From: Zarea fungicola
Lineage: Eukaryota; Ascomycota; Sordariomycetes; Hypocreales; Cordycipitaceae
Length of the DNA stretch: 12,752 bases
Assembly (NCBI GenBank): GCA_900169235.1
Contig: FWCC01000597.1
Location: 1 to 12,752 of the forward strand
Direction of reading: 5' to 3'
Shown: in pieces, positions 8,469 through 12,752 of the stretch
How the letters are laid out: each line of letters begins with the position of its first letter
Numbering within the stretch: the stretch's first letter is position 1
The notes under the pieces: generated by a model
The model's database searches: none
What the model saw: the letters and a program-made list of their open reading frames with translations, nothing else
Told to the model about the DNA's origin: nothing
Position numbers and translations under genes: made by a program

Positions 8469-9998
8469 CGAGCAAGGATCGTCTTTAAAACTGACTCACT
8501 TTCATTAGAAATTCGACCAAGAGTGATACGTACTTTTGGTCGGAATACCTCAGAGTTTGTCCCAGAACGTAATGCAATAATATTTCGAGCGCGAGCAAAG
8601 TCCTCTACACGCTGAGCGAGATGGACCATTCGTTTCCCGATATCCATATCCCGTGGCCATGTTGCTAGATGTACATCTTGTTTGGTGTGCTCGTAGAGGG
8701 TGTCGCGACCATACAGAACAAGGTCACTTCCATCTTGCCGGAGCTCAGCAATATATTCACAATCAGTGGCGACATTATCAACACAAAAGCTTACAAAATT
8801 CCCAGAAAACTGTTCGACGTCCACGCCATTGGAAAATCGAAACGCAACAGGAAATGCCCTCGATCTCCTGGAAAGTGTTGCATATGCTACACCTGGAAAT
8901 AGACCTTCGGCAGAGAGGCATTTTGCCTCTGCCGCAAAACCATATACATCCGTGACCTGAACTTCTATCGCAGGGTAACCAATCTTTTCCCATTGTGTCA
9001 AGGTAAAAATATCTCCGACCTGACCCCGAGAGCTTTACCGCCTTGGATTACGATGCCGTCCTCATGGACGTCTGCCCAGAGGCTGGCCGACCTGTCCATG
9101 GCCATGGAAAAGGGCAATCGACAATCAGCTCCAGCGCATCGTGGCTGCTGCGGATCGCCACTGAACTCACGTTTAACCAGCTCGCCGACAACGAGCATTA
9201 TGCTCTGCCAAGACTTTTCCTCGCCTAAGACTGGAAGAACTTTGACAAGACTGTCAGGCATCATGCCTGACCAGCTACCATCGCTGCCGTATCGCTGCCA
9301 GGCGCTGCTCTCCGCGGCTGCCGCGGCGATCCGTACAACGTCAGGATTGCAGTAATCGGGTTCGGTGAAGTCTGGATAACCACCTTTGTCGGAAGCCTTG
9401 CAACGGGCCTTTGCTTCCATCCATATCTCAGCGTATTTCAGACCATCCAGCGTGATACAATGAGATTTAGGCACGGGAATGTTCACATCCTGCATGTGAC
9501 AGGGTGCTTTACCCAACCGGGACGAGTGACAGCAATCCAAAATGTATGTAACATTTTTCGTTCTGGTAGTTGTTTCAAAGAGCAATCTTGACACCTCAAT
9601 ATCCAGCATTCCTTTCCAAGCATCCGGCGGGTCATCATTGCTGAAGTCGCTTGGAACCAAAAACTGAAAGTGTGTCGGCAGTCCATGCTGGGCTGTCTCG
9701 GACGTTGCATACCCGCCGTGACCAGAGTAGTAGATCACCACGGCATCATGCTCAGTAATTCTTGTTAGGAGAGACGTCCACACATTTTCAATCGCTGTGC
9801 GTTTTGCATCACCACCAGTAAGTATTGTAATGTTTTCGATTCGGAACCCATGATTTAAAAGGAGAAGGCTGAACGCCTCAACATCGTTCTTTGTACCTTG
9901 CAAGCGCCTATGGTCACAACCTATTAGCAATGCATGCCCAGGGAACGCAGGTGGCTGAATATGCAATTCGCATTTCGGCTGCGTGCTGCGTGATTTAC

Positions 9999-10157
9999 CT
10001 GACTATCTGTCAAAGGCCGTTCCTATATAGATATGAAGCAGATTAACGCTTCGATCAACGTACCAGATGGCCGCAGTGACCACTTCGAGCGGTCGCTTGC
10101 TGCGGTCTCTTCGCGGCGAAAACAGCTCAGCTGTTCGAGAACTCGGTGAAACGGCAT
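9999..10157 (-). other. possible first exon and intron of the caspase-like gene
   Basis: The caspase frame is open back to TAG at 10005-10003 without an ATG. An ATG at 10157-10155 opens a 31-codon exon (MPFHRVLEQLSCFRREETAA) that meets a strong donor GTACGT at 10063. Using acceptor AGTCAG ending at 9999 gives a 65-nt intron and the correct phase into the caspase frame. The upstream peptide matches nothing I know and the branch site is weak. Loss of the true start is the alternative. Confidence 0.3.
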
Positions 10158-10326
10158 AGTATCAGCAATGGCATATGTTGCGACTTTTCAGGTGCGATCC
10201 CATCTACACAATTCCGTACTCGATTGTGTATAACCCCGCTCCGTAAGCGCCCAGAAGCACCAGGTTATAACTTTGGAGACCGTTGATTAGTCATGGGTCG
10301 CCTTGAAGTACGCACGCCAACCTTAA

Positions 10327-10494
10327 ATCCGTCGACAGAGGCCCTCCATTTCAATCGCGCTGCTGGTTGCCATTCGTACAATTGTCACCGCCTTCGCTCT
10401 TCTCATCGGATGGGGAGCCGTCCGAGTCGCAATATGTGGGTTCCGAGCTGGACAAGAAGGTATCTGTGGGCTGCTTCCCATTTTAGCTGCTTTC
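10327..10494 (+). other. hydrophobic open stretch, possible membrane-protein remnant
   Basis: A 55-codon frame without an ATG, open from TAA at 10324 to TAG at 10492. It encodes IALLVAIRTIVTAFALLIGW followed by GAVRVAICGF and GLLPILAAF, which would make one or two membrane-spanning helices. The overlapping frame at 10293-10544 starts with ATG but has a random-looking Trp/Arg/Ser-rich composition. No family is recognised, and chance is quite possible. Confidence 0.2.
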
Positions 10495-10535
10495 TAGCGT
10501 GGCGCTCACTAAACAAAGCTATTCAGGTCTGTGGT

Positions 10536-10856
10536 TCACGCTGATTTTGCTATTGTAGAGTGCGGGCTAGACGCAGGTGTAAAATCTGACCATCGATATT
10601 GGTCCGTATAATTCCGAATTTGGTCAGACTCTGTGGCATCTTCCTGCGGAGTCTTCGAATGACCACATTGCCCGTCACACCTGAAGAGATACTGGGACAG
10701 GTGCTGGAGGGAGCGGTCACTGATGTAGCCCCCAAGCTGCCTCGTTCTCCATCCAAGACCCTGGTTTTTCCCATTGAGAAGCTTTCCGTTGGTTGATACC
10801 ATGATTTGGATAGCATCCCCTTTCCCATAATTTTCCACTTTGCTCATGTTCTCCAT
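10536..10856 (-). CDS. possible hypothetical protein, 106 aa, contested by antisense frames
   Basis: The ATG at 10856 begins MENMSKVENYGKGDAIQI. The middle is Gly/Asn-rich (STNGKLLNGKNQGLGW), and the C-terminal half is polar with two Cys (FRCDGQCGHSK). It lies upstream of the caspase-like gene on the same strand. A second minus-strand frame (10828-10550) and a plus-strand frame (10659-10796, starting MTTLPVTPEEILGQVLEG) occupy the same bases. The plus frame has an equally natural composition, so I cannot decide which, if any, is real. The Gly/Asn-rich part is only loosely like fungal prion-type signalling motifs, and I do not assign it. Confidence 0.25.
   Translation of the reverse strand: MENMSKVENYGKGDAIQIMVSTNGKLLNGKNQGLGWRTRQLGGYISDRSLQHLSQYLFRCDGQCGHSKTPQEDATESDQIRNYTDQYRWSDFTPASSPHSTIAKSA
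10659..10796 (+). CDS. alternative small frame, 45 aa, antisense to the previous entry
   Basis: ATG at 10659, stop at 10794-10796. The peptide has a helix-like acidic segment (TPEEILGQVLEGAV) and then a proline/serine-rich basic tail (PKLPRSPSKTLVFPIEKL). The frame is open further upstream to 10599 from a GTG codon. The composition is protein-like, but the frame is short and has no recognised family. It may be an exon of a longer gene with unseen neighbours. Confidence 0.2.
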   Translation: MTTLPVTPEEILGQVLEGAVTDVAPKLPRSPSKTLVFPIEKLSVG

Positions 10857-11218
10857 ATTCGGCGACAAAGTTAACTATCACGCTGCTGGGTAAGAGTGAC
10901 AAGCGCGGCCATCATATAGTCACGTCACGGTGGCCACATGACCATTGTGTGTTGCTTAGGCAAACTACATCAAGTCTAGCTGATAATATTTTGCCCAGTT
11001 ATTATCCGTCTACGAATCTAATGGACCCATAGTGGCGCTGGCCGACAAAGAAACGCGCTGAGCATGGTTGGTATGCGAGGCGAGCTCGAAGTCTGCGATA
11101 ACCCGCCCAACAACTTTACACATTTCTGAGGTAACCACTGTAGGACTGTGTGTTGTTGTTTTTTGGGTATCAACCCCGTTGTGTAGAGGAGAGGAATGGC
11201 TAATATTAAGACTCACAA

Positions 11219-11326
11219 TTAAAAATTATTTGCAATCGTATGGGAGACTTTGGCTTCTAAGGATGACAACTTGGTCCCCAGCATGGCAAGGCGTTCCATA
11301 TCCACAACTTGGAGCCGCGCCACCAT
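11219..11326 (-). other. short amphipathic frame, 35 aa
   Basis: ATG at 11326, TAA at 11221-11219. The peptide has hydrophobic residues spaced as in a coiled coil (MVARLQVVDMERLAML, then KLSSLEAKVSHTIANN). A GTGAGT donor-like site lies at 11216-11211, but TAA comes before it in frame, so the frame cannot be extended by splicing there. Too short to call a gene. Confidence 0.15.
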
Positions 11327-11762
11327 TTAAAGTTTACTCATGACGACCAAAAAATATCGCACTTATTGTTCAAGGCGTCCTTCCTTTGCTAGTTACCATT
11401 GCCAACCAAATATATCGGCATTCTCGGGCTAGGAGCGGTCAAAACCTTATCACCGCTACTACCTCCAAGTTTGCTGGCAAACCGGCGCGGCTTACATTCC
11501 ATCTCCACTATCAAATCACCGATGCATGGCAAACTACTTTCCGGGAAGCGTGGGGGAGAGGGCGAGTAGAGAGCCAACTTATGAAGACGTGGTAATTGCT
11601 TTGATGATTTCGGCTGCAAAAAAGGCTGCACGCTACGATTGTAATGCCAACATTACAAATGACTGCGCTGATCTAAGCATTAGGGAATAGTTGACAGAAC
11701 GCAGCAAGCTGTGGTGCCATTGCGGTAACCAGATGAAACTGGTTGTTGTGTATTAGGCTTTG
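11327..11762. other. no gene supported
   Basis: Two overlapping opposed frames (11386-11595 plus, 11389-11631 minus) are of similar length and neither shows a motif. The rest has frequent stops. Confidence 0.35.
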
Positions 11763-12023
11763 CTAGTGTAGTCCGTACGCTGGGCGGTGGCAGCAAACAA
11801 TGCGAAAACCCAGTCGTTCCCTGCTTCGGATTTGTTTCTCAACTGCAGAAACAATGCCTTGGGTCAAAAATCCTCTTTGTACTTCGTAGCATAGCATCAA
11901 CTTCGCTAAGGCTTGCCGCATGCAGTGGCGGCCCATGGTCAGTTTGTAAAGCAGCTGTTTCCAGCGACTAATGCGAACACAGAAAGGGAGCGCAGAAATG
12001 GTAAAGCAAACTGTTAGTGTGTG
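11763..12023 (-). other. open stretch of 86 codons, possible exon or repeat remnant
   Basis: Open from TAG at 12026-12024 to TAG at 11765-11763, with an ATG at 11936 leaving 57 residues (MGRHCMRQALAKLMLCYEVQ). The upstream part reads CVRISRWKQLLYKLT, and later comes GIVSAVEKQIRSRERLGF. The composition is even, helical and basic, more protein-like than its neighbours. No family is recognised. It could be an exon, a fragment of a repetitive element or chance. Confidence 0.2.
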
Positions 12024-12081
12024 CTACAACGCCCCGGGCGAGTGCAGCTACTCCTCTTCATCAGGCCGATGGTAGCGTCCG

Positions 12082-12083
12082 NN
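12082..12083. other. two undetermined bases (nn)
   Basis: Two unresolved bases show that this is draft-quality sequence at least locally. They sit in AGCGTCCGnnCAG, a sequence that recurs about 40 bp downstream in the tandem repeat, so a repeat-driven assembly problem is plausible. Confidence 0.99.
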
Positions 12084-12110
12084 CAGATTGGTGGGTATTC
12101 CACAGGTCCA

Positions 12111-12142
12111 CAGGCTAGAGCGTCCGCAGGCTCGAGCGTCCG
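12111..12142. repeat. 16-bp direct tandem repeat, two copies
   Basis: CAGGCTAGAGCGTCCG at 12111-12126 is followed directly by CAGGCTCGAGCGTCCG at 12127-12142, with 15 of 16 bases identical. AGCGTCCG also occurs at 12074-12081, just before the undetermined bases, hinting at a degenerate longer array. Confidence 0.85.
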
Positions 12143-12752
12143 TCCTTCTGTACGCTATACACGGTTGGTAATGGGCGGTGGAGACGTCAGGCGTTAGCGT
12201 CCTCTCCCTCGTCGTGTTCCTGACAAGGAGCTCTGGCCGCCACGTTGCATGATGAGTGAATATTTTACACTCGCTGTCGAGATCAAACTTGCCGGCTATT
12301 CATTGGCCAATCGGATTTTGGTTGGCCCTCTCGCAGGATCGGCGTAACTGTCAAGGATTTGTTTGGCGTGGATAGGCAATAGCTATGACTCCAGCTCTCA
12401 TGTTACCATAGGGCACAATCGTCTGCCTCACAACAGGGCCAGACCCAGGCAAATGCCTGACTGCTGGCTCAGAGGTAGCTAGCGCAGGCCGAAGACTTGC
12501 CATGGCATGGCGGCGTCGGCTTACATGGCTCTCACTACCGCTGCAAATCAAGGTGAAATGTATTTATTGTAGGGAAAATAAAATAATGCACAAAGGCACA
12601 GGAGGCTATCCAGTGCAAGCATCGCCCGCATACTCGCCAATCCCGGCGCCGCCACGACCATGACGCTACACGCTACCAAGCAGCCCACGTCCTCTGGTGC
12701 TTCACTTCCCTCGCCGGGCACCCTTTTGCTTTGCTGGGGATGATCGCCAATA
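12143..12752. other. no gene supported
   Basis: GC-richer sequence with short frames only, such as 12351-12551 minus (non-ATG start) and an 84-codon stretch at 12412-12663 plus without a start. GGCCAA...TTGGCC near 12305-12327 forms a small inverted repeat. I see no recognisable feature. Confidence 0.35.

Larger units (their letters stand above)
7353..9998 (-). pseudogene. caspase-like (C14-type) cysteine peptidase with long C-terminal part; two apparent frameshifts
   Basis: The first visible exon opens HALLIGCD, then KNDVEAF, matching the start of a caspase p20 fold. It keeps the catalytic His in VVIYYSGHGG and the catalytic Cys in YILDCCHSS, about 62 residues later; metacaspases usually have HSG rather than HSS. 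QQPRCAGADCRLPF closes the peptidase region, as in fungal caspase-domain proteins. The C-terminal part follows in other frames: VGDIFTLTQW to 8469; after an intron, QVYFELKNEL, VYITVLSVDATGRIRILS; after a frame change, EHFVLVLTKNEVDLRFLE; and after a second intron, IRVVNQHRHDITVVVSRYQP, TFPLWTRGGGFGVITIF and LYIDNDRVEAGATVYFR, ending at TAA 7355-7353. Frame breaks near 9022 and 8210 each look like one missing base in conserved-looking sequence. The first exon has no in-frame ATG. The intact product would be about 850 residues, acting in regulated proteolysis or cell death by family analogy. Pseudogene or draft-assembly errors both fit. Confidence 0.75.

Noticed and set aside
8237..8960. Several plus-strand frames at 8237-8960 (and others at 8993-9355)
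   Set aside because: They are antisense to the caspase-like gene, whose domains and intron explain the sequence better.
7353..10900. A fungal gasdermin or NLR partner next to the caspase-like gene
   Set aside because: Such pairings are known in fungi, but no NACHT/NB-ARC P-loop, gasdermin-like or HET-domain sequence could be recognised in the neighbouring frames.
12412..12663. 84-codon plus-strand open stretch
   Set aside because: No start at its front, no motif, and a length easily reached by chance in GC-rich sequence.
1..12752. CRISPR arrays, rRNA or tRNA genes, transposon terminal repeats
   Set aside because: No regularly spaced repeats, no tRNA B-box with a matching cloverleaf, no rRNA-like sequence and no paired terminal inverted repeats were seen by eye; a computed search could still find diverged ones.

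Overview
This window looks like nuclear DNA of a filamentous fungus, most likely an ascomycete (Pezizomycotina). I see three or four introns of 46-53 nt with fungal splice signals: GTATGT, GTAAGT or GTAAGA donors, CTAAC/CTGAC branch sites and AAG/TAG/CAG acceptors. The recognisable proteins are also fungal types: a caspase-fold peptidase with a long C-terminal part, a C2H2-type finger protein and a PD-(D/E)XK-like protein. There are no bacterial-style operons, no ribosome binding sites, no tRNA or rRNA that I can see, and no CRISPR array. Coding density is low.

Layout. Bases 1-1240 (+) hold a decayed gene for a disordered, Cys-containing protein, readable only by changing frame several times. 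A possible small ORF lies at 1905-2090 (-). Bases 2192-3398 (-) hold the one intact multi-exon gene, with a candidate PD-(D/E)XK nuclease-like centre and one clean 46-nt intron. It shares a 192-bp intergenic region with a divergent, unrecognised gene at 3591-4592 (+), which has a clean 53-nt intron and an apparent frameshift. Bases 5136-5396 (+) hold a finger-protein exon with no usable start. Bases 5400-7350 contain only weak ORFs.

Bases 7353-9998 (-) are the centrepiece: a caspase-like cysteine peptidase with an intact His/Cys dyad (SGHGG, DCCHS), a long C-terminal part, at least one and probably two introns, two apparent single-base frameshifts and no in-frame ATG in its first visible exon. 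From 10000 to the end only short, unproven reading frames are visible, plus two undetermined bases at 12082-12083 beside a 16-bp tandem repeat.

Taken together this resembles an accessory island of decaying fungal genes. Caspase-fold proteases act in regulated cell death and incompatibility in fungi, so a link to such a system is possible. I found no gasdermin, NLR, HET-domain or other partner that I could defend. Repeated single-base frameshifts in otherwise coherent proteins could mean real pseudogenes or errors in a draft assembly; the sequence alone cannot separate the two.
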